NCBI GenBank assembly: GCA_964507445.1
Contig: CAZDQF010000028.1
Coordinates: 1-36,914, forward strand
Direction of reading: 5' to 3'
Source of the DNA: GCA-2683135 sp964507445
Lineage (GTDB): Bacteria; Planctomycetota; GCA-002687715
DNA length: 36,914 bases
The position numbers and the translations under genes were made by a program. Below the pieces are notes generated by a model. The model worked only from the letters and a program-made list of their open reading frames with translations. It was not told where the DNA came from and did no database searches. Shown here piece by piece: positions 7,613-16,602 of this stretch. Every line of letters starts with the position of its first letter. Position 1 is the first letter of the stretch.

Positions 7613-10561
7613 CTACTGGTCGTAGTAGGACTCCATGAAGTCGCAGCCAGGGACGCTGGCGGTGGAGCGGAGCGCCGGACCGGAATAGTCCCAGACACCG
7701 ACGAGCCCCGCGCTGGGGTAGCTCACCAGCACGAAGGTGGGAATACCACCGCCGGTGGTGGGCTCCACCACCGCCTTGTTGAGGTTCACGCCGAGCGCCG
7801 CCACGTTGTAGAGACCGGAGAGGTTCTCGATGGAGACGTCCGAGGGGTTCTGGTTCGCGAGGGCGCCGACGCTGTTGTAGGACTTCAGGATACGGAAGTT
7901 GCGCTGGCCCGGAGGTCCGGGGAATCCAGGCGGCGGTCCGAGGGTGAAGTTCTCGAGGGAGAGCTCGTCGACTCGCGGCGCGCCGCCGTTGGCGACGAAG
8001 CAACCCGGCTCGGTGGTGAGACCGATGAAGGTCTGCCAGTTCCAGCAGCCGCCGGCGGGACCGCTGAAGCCCGCGAAGGTGGCCTTGATGACGCCCTGGA
8101 GTCCGTTCTCCGGCACCGCCGGGGAGTCCGACTCGTAGATGGTCACGCTGCCGCTGAAGCGGTTGATGATGAACGCCCAGTAGGTCCCGGGGAGGCCGGG
8201 GCCGAGCATCCGGGTGGTGATGAACACGTCCTCGGGGCCGACCGCCGCAGAATCCGCGAAGCGGGAACGCTCGATGCCCGCACCCGGCTCCAGGACCGAG
8301 AACGAGTTGTCGCCGTAGTTGCAGACGAACACGTCCTCGTTGGCGGGCTGCACGGAGATCGCACGCGGTCCGCTACCGGTCAGCGGGATCGTGTTCGCCA
8401 GGCTATGGAAGTTGGCGCCGACCGGGTTCGCGTAGAACCGGCGGACCGTCTGGCCCAGGTAATCGGACACGTACAGGAACTCGAGGTCCGGCGAGATGGC
8501 CAGCCCGGACGGCATGGAGCCCGCGCCGGTGATCGAAGAGATCAACTGGAAGTCGTACCCGTTGAACACCTTGACCGAGTTCGTGTCTCCGTCCGCTACA
8601 TAGAGGAAGTTGCCCCACGGCTGGACGGGCGGGAACGGCGGCATCTGCAAGCCGAGCAGCTCGAGCAGGCCGGCAGGCGTGGTGCCGTTCTGGGTATCCG
8701 GGACACCCGGCGTCGTGGTCGGAGCGCGGCCTGGGTTGGCGATGTTGTTGGTGGCAGCCGTGGCCTGCAACTGCTGGGTCAGGATCCAGTGCCCCACCGC
8801 CATGTCCACCGGCGTGCCGAGGACACCCTGGTCCGCGAGCCGGTTGGGCGAGAGGGAGATGCTGCCGAGGGCGGAGGCGCCGGCCCAGGGCGGCGCCTGG
8901 GTGTTGGTGCCGGGTCCCGCCAGGTCGGACATGGTCGCGGCCGTGTTGATGCAGGCCAGTCCCTTGAGGTTGCCGATGGTCGAACCGACGAACGTCGCGT
9001 CCGGCGGCGACGGGTTCCTCGCCAGCGGCGGCCCCGCATCCCAGGCGAAGCGCAGGAAGTAGTCCGCGCTCATCATGTTGAAGTTGAACTGGTTCGGTCC
9101 GCCGAAGGTGGCGGAGACGCGGTCCACCAGGGGGTTGCCCAGAGGCATGGAGCAACCGTTCCCCGTGGGGTCTCCCGACATGGCCGCAGCCACCACCACG
9201 TCAAAGCTCGCGACCAGCGGGTCCGCCAGGCCCATGACCGGGTTGTATCCCGGGAGGGAACCGGGCACGACGCGGGCGGCGGGCAGTGACAGGGTCACGC
9301 CGCTGCGGTTCGGGTCGTTGCTCAGGATCGGCAGCTTCGACGGGTTGCTGGCGTAGTTCTGGTACTGGGTGGTACCGGTGTTCGCGCCGGTGGGATCGTC
9401 CACGCCGTTCAGCTGCGCGCCGGCGCCGGGGGTGGTCCCCACCGGAGTCCCGGACGCGTCCACCATGCGGATGCGCACGACGGTCGGGTTGAGGATCGGG
9501 TCCGGCATGTAGACGACCACGCCGAGCCCCGGCGGAGGCGGGTCCGCCAGTCCGGTGACGGGATCGATGGGCGCGTTGTAGCCGACGTACAGGTTTCCGA
9601 TGTCGAGGCCGAAGACGTTGGTCCCCGCACCCGCGGCCTGGCAGTTCCACGGAGGTCCGCCCACACCCGGGTCCACGAAGGCGAACGGCTGGGTGATGAA
9701 CGGGTCGAGGGTGGAGAGGTTGGCCGCGTCCACCAGGGTCTCGAACGCCACGGCCTTGTTGAACCGCAGCTCGACCTCGGTGTTGATCGGGACCGCCGTC
9801 GCGCCCTGGATCACGTTGCTGGCGCCGATGCCGGTGGGGCTGCCCTTCACCGACAGGTTGGTGCTCTCCGTGCCCACCACGAAGGAGAGCTCGGGGAGAT
9901 AGGTGTTGGCGCCGCAGCCGGCGGCCGGGTTGGTGCAGAAGTCGCCGCCGTTGAACGCCTTCAAAGTCTGGTTGATACGCAGGGAGTAGGAGCCGGGAGG
10001 CATGGCCTCAGCCGTGCTCAGGTCCGAGTCCGAGTCGTAGTAGATCCGCAGCACCGCCGGTGCGACGCCGGCGCTCGGAAAGGCGTTGCCCGGGTCCACG
10101 GCCCCCGTCGCGTCCAGCGAGAACGGCACCGGCACCGAGGTGGTCGCTCCGGTGCCGGGATCCTGCTGGTTGCCGTACACCACGATCCCGGCGGCGGCGG
10201 CGCCGCCGCCCGGGAAGATGGTGGCCGCGTCGAGGGGAATGTTGAAGGTCAGCTGGATGAAATCCTGCTGCCCCACGGCGCTGGAGGGGAACTCCGCGCC
10301 AGGCACGCTGACCGAGCCGCCCGGCGGGACCGGGATCGGCGGCATCGAGCTCGTCGGGTTGGAGGGAAGCGTCGGGAATCTGGAGAGGGTCTCCGAACCG
10401 CCCTGGGAGACCCCGAAGTAGACCCCACCGCTCAGCGCGGCGAAGGCCGGTAGCTCGTTTTCATCGCCACCCCCGCCGCCACCGCAGCCGGGAAGCGCCA
10501 TGAGGCCGAGACAAGTGACGGCGACCATCGACCAGGCCGCGACTCTCTTGCCGTTGCGCAT
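7613..10561 (-). CDS. Large secreted lipoprotein with Ig-like and beta-propeller regions
   Basis: The 982-residue protein begins with a basic n-region, a hydrophobic stretch and MALPGC followed by a Gly run. This is a type II (lipoprotein) signal with an unusual Pro at -2; the mature protein would start at the Cys near residue 26. The N-terminal and middle parts carry repeated beta-rich segments such as FIQLTFNIPLDAAT and EVELRFNKAV, which resemble bacterial Ig-like (Big_5-type) repeats. The C-terminal third has YVTN/NHL-like propeller repeats: FLYVADGDTNSVKVFNG, FLYVSDYLGQTVRRF and VFVCNYGDNSFSVLE. It is probably anchored on the cell surface or in the periplasm. ATG 10561 is preceded by AAGGAG (10573-10568) with a 6-base gap, so the TTG just before it is not the start. 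The ligand is unknown. Confidence 0.8.
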   Translation of the reverse strand: MRNGKRVAAWSMVAVTCLGLMALPGCGGGGGGDENELPAFAALSGGVYFGVSQGGSETLSRFPTLPSNPTSSMPPIPVPPGGSVSVPGAEFPSSAVGQQDFIQLTFNIPLDAATIFPGGGAAAAGIVVYGNQQDPGTGATTSVPVPFSLDATGAVDPGNAFPSAGVAPAVLRIYYDSDSDLSTAEAMPPGSYSLRINQTLKAFNGGDFCTNPAAGCGANTYLPELSFVVGTESTNLSVKGSPTGIGASNVIQGATAVPINTEVELRFNKAVAFETLVDAANLSTLDPFITQPFAFVDPGVGGPPWNCQAAGAGTNVFGLDIGNLYVGYNAPIDPVTGLADPPPPGLGVVVYMPDPILNPTVVRIRMVDASGTPVGTTPGAGAQLNGVDDPTGANTGTTQYQNYASNPSKLPILSNDPNRSGVTLSLPAARVVPGSLPGYNPVMGLADPLVASFDVVVAAAMSGDPTGNGCSMPLGNPLVDRVSATFGGPNQFNFNMMSADYFLRFAWDAGPPLARNPSPPDATFVGSTIGNLKGLACINTAATMSDLAGPGTNTQAPPWAGASALGSISLSPNRLADQGVLGTPVDMAVGHWILTQQLQATAATNNIANPGRAPTTTPGVPDTQNGTTPAGLLELLGLQMPPFPPVQPWGNFLYVADGDTNSVKVFNGYDFQLISSITGAGSMPSGLAISPDLEFLYVSDYLGQTVRRFYANPVGANFHSLANTIPLTGSGPRAISVQPANEDVFVCNYGDNSFSVLEPGAGIERSRFADSAAVGPEDVFITTRMLGPGLPGTYWAFIINRFSGSVTIYESDSPAVPENGLQGVIKATFAGFSGPAGGCWNWQTFIGLTTEPGCFVANGGAPRVDELSLENFTLGPPPGFPGPPGQRNFRILKSYNSVGALANQNPSDVSIENLSGLYNVAALGVNLNKAVVEPTTGGGIPTFVLVSYPSAGLVGVWDYSGPALRSTASVPGCDFMESYYDQ

Positions 10562-11015
10562 CAAGATCTCCTTGCCATGCCGGAAACCCGATCGGTCCCG
10601 GACTCATTCCGTCCAACAAGGGGCAGCAAGGCAGGCCGCCCCCGACAGTTCCAGGGGTCCCGCGCAACGTGCGTGCCGTCGGCCTCCTTGACCGACAACC
10701 CTGGCCGCTACGGGGATTAACAGTCGTATTCCAAGCAGACTCGAGATGCCTCGTGTCAAACTGCTCTGGACACCGTGCGATCCCGAACCCGTTTCTTCCC
10801 AGCCGGAGCCTGAGACTCCAGAGGACGAGGATTCTAGGGACTGGCTCCGGAGACGCAACCCCCCGGGGGCCAGGGGACCGCGAACCCTCGGGAACCGCAC
10901 TGGGAGCCTCGCGGCCGGGGGATTACACTGCCCCCTGGGGCTTCTGTCCCCGGCGTGACGGGCGGTCCCGCCGTTTCCAGCCAAGGGAGGATCGGGCATC
11001 ACCTTCAAACCCGCT
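10562..11015. other. Divergent intergenic region between the lipoprotein gene and ruvB
   Basis: These 454 bases hold the lipoprotein ribosome-binding site (10568-10573), a weak -10-like TACACT at 10924-10929 on the plus strand, and a strong ribosome-binding-site-like AAGGGAGG at 10983-10990 that stands 25 bases before the ruvB ATG. No gene or RNA structure was recognised. The GC-rich, C/G-run sequence at 10858-10945 folds on itself in several ways, but I cannot pick out one defined element. Confidence 0.45.
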
Positions 11016-12038
11016 ATGGACCGGGACGACGGGGGGTCTCCGCCGAGCTCCACGGAGCCCCTGGACGCCGCCCTGCGGCCCCCTTCCCTGGACGCTTTCG
11101 TTGGCCAGACCCAGGTCACATCCAACCTGGACGTGGCCATCCAGGCGGCCAAGCTGCGCGGCGACCACCTGGATCACGTGCTGCTGTCCGGCCTCCCAGG
11201 CCTCGGCAAGACGACCCTGGCGGAGATCCTCTCCCGGGAGATGGGGGTGGGGTTCCGCGCCACCTCCGGCCCGGTCATCGACAAGCCCGGCGACCTGGCC
11301 GGCCTCGTCACCGAGCTGGGCACCGGCGACATCCTCTTCATCGACGAGATCCATCGGCTACCTCCGCAGGTGGAGGAGTACCTCTACTCGGCCATGGAGG
11401 ACTTCAAGCTGGTCATCGTCCTGGACCAGGGACCGCGAGCCCGCACGGTGCCCATCGACCTGAACCCGTTCACCCTGATCGGGGCGACCACCAGGGAGGG
11501 GCTCCTGTCCTCCCCCTTCCGCGCCCGGTTCGGCATCCACGAACGCCTGGAGCCGTACTCCGTGGACGACCTCGTGGCCATCGCCACCCGGTCCGCCAAG
11601 CTCCTCGGCATGGGCATCACGGAGGGGGCGGCGACCCTGGTGGCGTCCCGCGCCCGCGGCACGCCGCGGCTGGTCAACCGATACCTACGACGCACCCGGG
11701 ACGTGGCGCAGGTGGAGTCCCGCTCCACCATCGACGAGGACACCGCCGGCGCCGCCCTCGAACGCATCGGCCTCGACCGAGCCGGCCTGCTGCCCCTGGA
11801 CCGTCGGCTGCTCAGCACCCTCGCCCGCACCAGCACCCCCGTGGGTCTCAAGTCCCTCGCCGTCGCCCTGGCGGAGGAGGAACGGACCGTGGAAGACGTC
11901 TACGAACCCTTCCTCATCCGCGAGGGGTTCATGGCCAAGACCGCCCGCGGGCGGGTCATCACCGAGCGAGGGCTTCAGGTGATCGGCCAACCGCCCGCCG
12001 CGGAAGCGGCACAGGGAGACCTGTTCACGCACCCCTGA
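11016..12038 (+). CDS. ruvB: Holliday junction branch migration helicase RuvB
   Basis: RuvB is the hexameric AAA+ motor that, with RuvA, drives branch migration of Holliday junctions during recombinational repair. The 340 residues are the usual length. Visible motifs are Walker A GLPGLGKTT (59-67; the common form is GPPGLGKTT), Walker B ILFIDEIH (about 106-113), sensor 1 GATT (156-159), the SSPFRARFG segment with the arginine finger (R169/R171), and a C-terminal winged-helix domain ending in GRVITERG. No ruvA or ruvC is in the window. ATG 11016 fits the family start, but the best ribosome-binding site lies too far upstream and would match an ATC codon at 10998 instead. The next gene starts 1 base after the stop. 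Confidence 0.95.
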   Translation: MDRDDGGSPPSSTEPLDAALRPPSLDAFVGQTQVTSNLDVAIQAAKLRGDHLDHVLLSGLPGLGKTTLAEILSREMGVGFRATSGPVIDKPGDLAGLVTELGTGDILFIDEIHRLPPQVEEYLYSAMEDFKLVIVLDQGPRARTVPIDLNPFTLIGATTREGLLSSPFRARFGIHERLEPYSVDDLVAIATRSAKLLGMGITEGAATLVASRARGTPRLVNRYLRRTRDVAQVESRSTIDEDTAGAALERIGLDRAGLLPLDRRLLSTLARTSTPVGLKSLAVALAEEERTVEDVYEPFLIREGFMAKTARGRVITERGLQVIGQPPAAEAAQGDLFTHP

Positions 12039-12039
12039 C

Positions 12040-13227
12040 ATGCCCGGCAGGAAGTGGCGCAGCGGTTGGTGGAAGGCCTGGCGGCGATGGCTGCTGCTAC
12101 CGGTGTTCCTGCTGCTGGTTGCCCTCGGAGCAGCAGTGCTACCTCCCCTGCCGATCACGGACGCGCCGCCGGGGGTCCGCCCCCTGTTCGACCGGGAACC
12201 GGAGATCCGCGCCCTGCTGATCCGCCTCGATCCCGGAGAGTCGTTTCGGGCGGGGGGGCCCTGCCGGCTGCGCAACCAGCGCAGGTCCGCGGTGCTCGAG
12301 GACGGCGGCGATCTCACATGGGACGGGCGATCCGTGCTGTCGGGCGACGCGCGCTTCGAACCCCCGGTGGAGCTCACGCCCCCTCGCGGAGGCGCGGTCA
12401 AGGTGGGTCCGCACCGCTACTCCGGCCGCGTCCGCCTGGTGGCGGACGGCGACGACCTGCTGGTCATCAACCACGTGGGGCTGGAGGAGTACCTGGCGGG
12501 GGTCATCGCCGTGGAGATGGGGCTCCACTTCCCGGATGAAGCCCTCGAGGCGCAGACCGTGGCCTGCCGCAGCTACGCCGTCCATCGCCTGCTCTCGCGC
12601 CGCCATCGCCCCTTCGACGTGGGCGCCACCCAGGCCACCCAGGTGTACAGGGGCGTACCCCGCGGCGCGGACCGCGCCCGGCGCGTGGTCGAGGCCACCC
12701 GCGGGGAGGTGCTGACCACCGACGGTGAGGTGCTCGACGCGGTCTACAGCAGCACCTGCGGCGGTGCCACGCGCAGCGCCGAAGAGGCCTTCGGCAACCC
12801 GGGCCCCTCCTGCCTCGGCGGCGATCGATGCGGACACTGCGACGACGCTCCCCTGTTCCGCTGGAACGCCGACTTGTCGACGGATCGGGTCCGGGACGCC
12901 CTCCACCTCAGCAGCCCGCCCACCTCCGTGGAGCGCCTCGCGTCCCACCCCAGCGGGCGGCTGATCAAGCTCGTCCTCGCCACGGACGACGGGCCGCGGA
13001 ACCTCAGGACCTCCCTGCTGCGCAAGCTGGTGGGGAGACGGGCCCGCAGCGACTGGATCACCGGCGCCCGCATCGAAGACGGTCGGCTGCTGATCTCCGG
13101 GCGTGGGTTCGGACACGGCGTCGGTCTGTGCCAGTATGGGGCCCGCGGCCTCGCGCTGGAACGCAAGGACCGCCAGGAGATCCTCCGCTGGTACTACCCG
13201 GGCGCCGGACGGGCCCGCGCCTGGTGA
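12040..13227 (+). CDS. SpoIID/LytB-domain peptidoglycan enzyme, membrane-anchored
   Basis: This 395-residue protein has a basic N-terminus and one membrane segment (about 16-34), so the rest is outside the cytoplasmic membrane. The SpoIID/LytB domain starts near 145 with HVGLEEYLAGVIAVEM, followed by EALEAQTVACRSYAV, YSSTCGGATRSAEEAF and, near the end, GRGFGHGVGLCQYGARG. These are the hallmark blocks of the family. SpoIID is a lytic transglycosylase that cuts peptidoglycan glycan strands lacking stem peptides, and LytB proteins act with amidases. Here it is probably a vegetative cell-wall remodelling enzyme, since nothing else suggests sporulation. It lies between ruvB and tgt, an association also seen in Clostridia-type genomes. 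Its stop overlaps a possible GTG start of tgt. Confidence 0.88.
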   Translation: MPGRKWRSGWWKAWRRWLLLPVFLLLVALGAAVLPPLPITDAPPGVRPLFDREPEIRALLIRLDPGESFRAGGPCRLRNQRRSAVLEDGGDLTWDGRSVLSGDARFEPPVELTPPRGGAVKVGPHRYSGRVRLVADGDDLLVINHVGLEEYLAGVIAVEMGLHFPDEALEAQTVACRSYAVHRLLSRRHRPFDVGATQATQVYRGVPRGADRARRVVEATRGEVLTTDGEVLDAVYSSTCGGATRSAEEAFGNPGPSCLGGDRCGHCDDAPLFRWNADLSTDRVRDALHLSSPPTSVERLASHPSGRLIKLVLATDDGPRNLRTSLLRKLVGRRARSDWITGARIEDGRLLISGRGFGHGVGLCQYGARGLALERKDRQEILRWYYPGAGRARAW

Positions 13228-13235
13228 CCGAACCC

Positions 13236-14372
13236 ATGTCCCATCCCTTCGCCTTCACCGTCCTCCGCTCCTGCGATCAGAGCAGCGCCCGCCTCGGTCG
13301 CATGGAGACCCCGCACGGCCCCGCCGCCACCCCCGCGTTCATGCCCGTGGGGACCGCCGCCGCCGTCAAGGGCCTGTCTCCGGAGCAGGTGCGGGACACC
13401 GGCAGCGAGGTCGTCCTGGCCAACACCTATCACCTGGCCCTCCGCCCCGGGGACGACGTGGTGCGCGACCTGGGCGGGCTCCACTCCTTCATGGGTTGGG
13501 ACGGCCCCATGCTCACCGACTCCGGCGGCTACCAGGTGTTCTCCCTGTGCCAGTTGACGGACGTGGACGACGACGGCGTCACGTTCCGCAATCACATCGA
13601 CGGCAGGTATCTGCGGCTGACCCCGGAACGGGCCATGGAGATCCAGACCAACCTGGGCGCCGACATCATCATGGTGTTCGACGAGTGCCTCCCCCACGAC
13701 GCCCCGGAGGACGCGGTCCGTCGCTCCGTCTTCGAGCGCACCATGCCCTGGGGAGAGCGGTGCCTCGAGCGCCACCCAGGGGACGGAAGAGCCCTGTTCG
13801 CCATCGGCCAGGGCGGACTGTTCGAGGACGTCAGGCGTGAGCACATGGAGGCCATCCGCGAGCGGCCGTTCGACGGCTTCGCCATCGGCGGGCTCTCCGT
13901 CGGCGAGACCAGCGATCAGTTCCGGCACATGATCGCCGTCTCCACCGCCGTCATGCCTGAGGACAAGCCCCGCTACCTCATGGGCGTCGGCTCCGTGCCG
14001 GAGATCATCGACGCCGTGGCCCTCGGCGTGGACATGTTCGACTGCGTCCTGCCCTCCCGCAACGCCCGCAACGGCCAGGGGCTGACGTTCTCCGGCGACA
14101 TCCGCCTGAAGAACGCCCGCTACACCCGGGACGACCGCCCCCTGGACCCGGACTGCCCGTGCGCCACCTGCGCCTCCGGCTTCTCCCGTGCCTACCTGAG
14201 GCACCTGGTCATGGCCAAGGAGCTCCTCGGGGCGACCCTCATGACCCTGCACAACCTCACGTTCATGCAGCGGCTCATGACGGCGCTGCGGAGCGCCCTC
14301 GAGGAGGGGCGGTTCGAGCCGTGGCGGAGCGAGGCCCTCGCCCGGTGGGGCGACGGCCGACGGGACGACTGA
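13236..14372 (+). CDS. tgt: Queuine tRNA-ribosyltransferase (tRNA-guanine transglycosylase)
   Basis: Tgt exchanges guanine-34 of tRNAs with GUN anticodons for preQ1 in queuosine synthesis. The 378 residues cover the whole family. DSGGYQVFSL holds the general acid/base Asp (D95). IGQGG is the substrate loop (usually VQGG). VDMFDCVLPSRNARNG holds the nucleophile D269. Zinc ligands are C307, C309, C312 and H339. The spacing from C312 to H339 is one residue longer than in the E. coli enzyme. ATG 13236 fits the family N-terminus; GTG 13224 overlaps the previous stop and is an alternative. No queA, queF or other queuosine gene is in the window. Confidence 0.95.
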   Translation: MSHPFAFTVLRSCDQSSARLGRMETPHGPAATPAFMPVGTAAAVKGLSPEQVRDTGSEVVLANTYHLALRPGDDVVRDLGGLHSFMGWDGPMLTDSGGYQVFSLCQLTDVDDDGVTFRNHIDGRYLRLTPERAMEIQTNLGADIIMVFDECLPHDAPEDAVRRSVFERTMPWGERCLERHPGDGRALFAIGQGGLFEDVRREHMEAIRERPFDGFAIGGLSVGETSDQFRHMIAVSTAVMPEDKPRYLMGVGSVPEIIDAVALGVDMFDCVLPSRNARNGQGLTFSGDIRLKNARYTRDDRPLDPDCPCATCASGFSRAYLRHLVMAKELLGATLMTLHNLTFMQRLMTALRSALEEGRFEPWRSEALARWGDGRRDD

Positions 14373-14392
14373 ACCGACGCGCGGTCGCGGAG

Positions 14393-14437
14393 ACGGCGGC
14401 GGGCGGCCCACCCACGAGCTGCCCGCCACGCCGCCGT
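14393..14437. terminator. GC-rich hairpin between convergent tgt and the SH3 gene
   Basis: ACGGCGGCG (14393-14401) pairs perfectly with CGCCGCCGT (14429-14437), with further GC pairing inside. It lies in the 74-base gap between two convergent genes and could slow polymerase from both sides. There is no T-run on either strand. Confidence 0.4.
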
Positions 14438-14446
14438 GTCGCGCAC

Positions 14447-15595
14447 TCAGCCGTCCAGGATCTCGATCCGGGACACCTTGATCACCCGCGCGTCCAGGCC
14501 GCTGCGGTTCTCGGGCTCGCCCGCCTGCAGGATGCCGATCAGCTTGCCCTCGTACTCGGACCAATCGTAGCGATCGCTGGTGAGGTAGAAGCTGGGGCGG
14601 CCGCCGACGGAGACGGACCACTTGGGTCCGCTGCGGAACGCCTCCACCGGGCTGGCCCGCTGCACGTGACCGCGAGCGCGGTACGGCGACTTGGGGACCC
14701 GCGGTTTGTTGGCCTCTTCGGTCAGCTCGCGGCTGAGGTCACGTAGGTCCTGGGCATAGGTCCGTTCCGCGCGGGCGGCCTCCTCCTTGGCCGCCGCGAG
14801 ACGCTCCTGCGCCTTCACCAGGTCACGGCGGTTCTTGTCCCAGTCGTCCAGGTGCTTGAGCATGGCCTGGGCGCGCACGCGGTCGCCGTCGTGCTCCGGC
14901 AGCTCCTTGATGGCGCCCTGCAACGCACCCCGCACGCCGTTCACGTCGCGCTTGTCCCAGGGCTTCGCCAGCTCGGTCTCGAACTTCGCGAAGGCCGCGT
15001 CCACGGACTTGCGCAGCTGGGCCTCTCTCTCCTGCCGGGCCAGGAGCTCACGGGACGCCGCTCCCTCCGCCAGCAGGGCCTGCCTGGCCTCGGCGTGGCG
15101 CGCGGCGAAGGCCTCCCCCGTCGCCGCCTGATCCTCCGATCGCGCCACGTACTTGCCGTGGATCCACGAGCGGGCCGCCGACGGGGACAGGACCCGCGCC
15201 CAACCGTTGTCCGTGGCGAGCACCACCACCCGGTCCCCGGTCCCCAGCCGCCCGATGGGCGGGAAGTCGGCGGAGGCGCTGCCGCGGATCATCAGGTCAT
15301 CGACGGCCACGACCCCCTCCCCGGGCTTGCTCACGTCCATGTAGGTGCGCCCGGGTCGGCCGAGGGAGACGAACGCGGAGAACCCACCCGGGACCTCCAC
15401 CTGCTGCCAGTCCCCCTCCGCCCCGATCACCCGCACGGGGGTGCCGCGGCTGAGCTGGGTGAGGACCGCATGAAAGTCCGCCGGTCCACCGCGCAGGCGC
15501 ACCTTGTCTCCCGACACGGTGGCGAAGTAAGCATCGGTCTGCGCGCTGATGGCGGCGACCACGACGACGAACACGACGGCCGTACGCAACCGCAT
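14447..15595 (-). CDS. Secreted protein with two SH3-type domains and a coiled coil
   Basis: The 382-residue protein starts with a signal peptide (MRLRTAVVFVVVVAAISAQTDA). Two bacterial SH3-like domains follow: DKVRLRGGPADFHAVLTQL with GDWQQVEVPGG (about 29-85), and DLMIRGSASADFPPIGRL with NGWARVLSP and SWIHGKYVA (about 99-150). A long charged helix (about 155-295, rich in Glu, Arg, Ala and Lys) should form a coiled coil. The C-terminal 75 residues are globular and end in ARVIKVSRIEILDG. SH3b domains commonly bind peptidoglycan or other wall polymers, so this may be a periplasmic wall-associated protein; no catalytic motif is seen. A GGGAGA ribosome-binding site lies 6 bases before the ATG. 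It is convergent with tgt and divergent from the DUF1080 gene. Confidence 0.72.
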   Translation of the reverse strand: MRLRTAVVFVVVVAAISAQTDAYFATVSGDKVRLRGGPADFHAVLTQLSRGTPVRVIGAEGDWQQVEVPGGFSAFVSLGRPGRTYMDVSKPGEGVVAVDDLMIRGSASADFPPIGRLGTGDRVVVLATDNGWARVLSPSAARSWIHGKYVARSEDQAATGEAFAARHAEARQALLAEGAASRELLARQEREAQLRKSVDAAFAKFETELAKPWDKRDVNGVRGALQGAIKELPEHDGDRVRAQAMLKHLDDWDKNRRDLVKAQERLAAAKEEAARAERTYAQDLRDLSRELTEEANKPRVPKSPYRARGHVQRASPVEAFRSGPKWSVSVGGRPSFYLTSDRYDWSEYEGKLIGILQAGEPENRSGLDARVIKVSRIEILDG

Positions 15596-15805
15596 GATGA
15601 TCTCCCTCTGGCATGTCCCGTTGACCGCCCACAGGAGCGGCCTGCTGTCGACGAGCCCCAGGCGGCCTCGTCGGCGCCCCCGCGGGCGCGCCCTCTGCGG
15701 GGCATCTTAAGGGTTCCGGCTCCCCATGGGCAGCGGGAAAACCGCGGCCTACGGCCTCGGACCCCGGTTCTATGCAGCCCGGACTCGGGGCGTTACGGTG
15801 CCGCG
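15596..15805. other. Divergent spacer between the SH3 and DUF1080 genes
   Basis: These 210 bases contain the ribosome-binding site of the SH3 gene at one end. No recognisable gene was found, and there is no clear promoter pair. A TATGCA hexamer near 15770 is only a weak -10 candidate for the DUF1080 gene. Confidence 0.4.
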
Positions 15806-16585
15806 ATGAAAGGCACCACGTTTCTCTGCGCCGTCATCACCCTCGCCGCCGGTCTCTCCTCCTCCGCCGACCCACGGGGCCTGGCCCCGCGCACCGGCGC
15901 GGACCTGCCCGCGGCCGTCATCACGGGCGAGGGTTGGACCACCCTCACCCTCGCCGACTTCATCAACGTGAACGGCGAACCGGACACGTGGAAGGAGAAG
16001 GACGGGGTCATCCACTGCACCGGCAAGCCCATCGGCGGCGCCCGCAGCCGCGAGACCTACACCAACTTCGAGATGGTGGTGGAGTGGCGGCACCACAACC
16101 ACGCGGGCAACTCCGGCGTCTTCCTGTGGTGCCCGGAGTCCGCCTTCACGGACCTCCCCCCGGGCACCCTGCCCCGGAGCGGCATCGAGGTCCAGGTCCT
16201 CGACCTCGGGTACGAGGAGAACTGGGAGAAGTCCCGCAAGAAGCCCTCCGGGTGGTTCACCAGCCACGGCGACGTGTTCCCCGTGGGCGGCTCCGACATG
16301 AAGGCCTTCACGCCCCAGATCCAGTACAAGCACGCCAACGGCAGCACCTACACCGTCGGCAAGCCGGACAGCAAGCGCAGCTTCCCCACCAAGCGCCTCA
16401 CCCGCCCTGCGGGCAAGTGGAACCACTACTACATCCGCGCCATCAACGGCGAGGTCCGGCTCTGGGTCAACGGTGAGGAGGTCAACGGCGGCAACCGCTG
16501 CTCACCGGCCACCGGGTACCTGGCCCTCGAGGCGGAGGGCGCCCCGGTGGAGTTCCGCAACCTGCGGCTGCGGGAGCTCCCCTGA
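15806..16585 (+). CDS. Secreted 3-keto-disaccharide hydrolase-domain (DUF1080) protein
   Basis: The 259-residue protein has a signal peptide (about 1-21) and one 3-keto-disaccharide hydrolase domain (formerly DUF1080), a concanavalin-like jelly roll that is greatly expanded in Planctomycetes. Family features are DTWKEKDGVIHCTGKP, FEMVVEWRH, NSGVFLWCPE, SGIEVQVLD, KWNHYYIRAINGEVRLWVNG and the C-terminal PVEFRNLRLREL. The SGIEVQVLD strand and the following His/Asp region are the usual ligand face. Known members cleave 3-keto glycosides or bind sugars; the substrate here is unknown. It is monocistronic and convergent with the phosphomannomutase gene. Confidence 0.85.
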   Translation: MKGTTFLCAVITLAAGLSSSADPRGLAPRTGADLPAAVITGEGWTTLTLADFINVNGEPDTWKEKDGVIHCTGKPIGGARSRETYTNFEMVVEWRHHNHAGNSGVFLWCPESAFTDLPPGTLPRSGIEVQVLDLGYEENWEKSRKKPSGWFTSHGDVFPVGGSDMKAFTPQIQYKHANGSTYTVGKPDSKRSFPTKRLTRPAGKWNHYYIRAINGEVRLWVNGEEVNGGNRCSPATGYLALEAEGAPVEFRNLRLRELP

Positions 16586-16586
16586 T

Positions 16587-16602
16587 CCTCCGCCGGCGGA
16601 GG
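16587..16602. terminator. 16-base perfect palindrome in an 18-base convergent gap
   Basis: CCTCCGCCGGCGGAGG is fully self-complementary and can form a 6-base-pair stem with a CCGG loop on either strand. It fills nearly the entire space between the stops of the DUF1080 gene (+) and the phosphomannomutase gene (-). It is probably a bidirectional terminator-like hairpin, though without T-runs. Confidence 0.45.
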
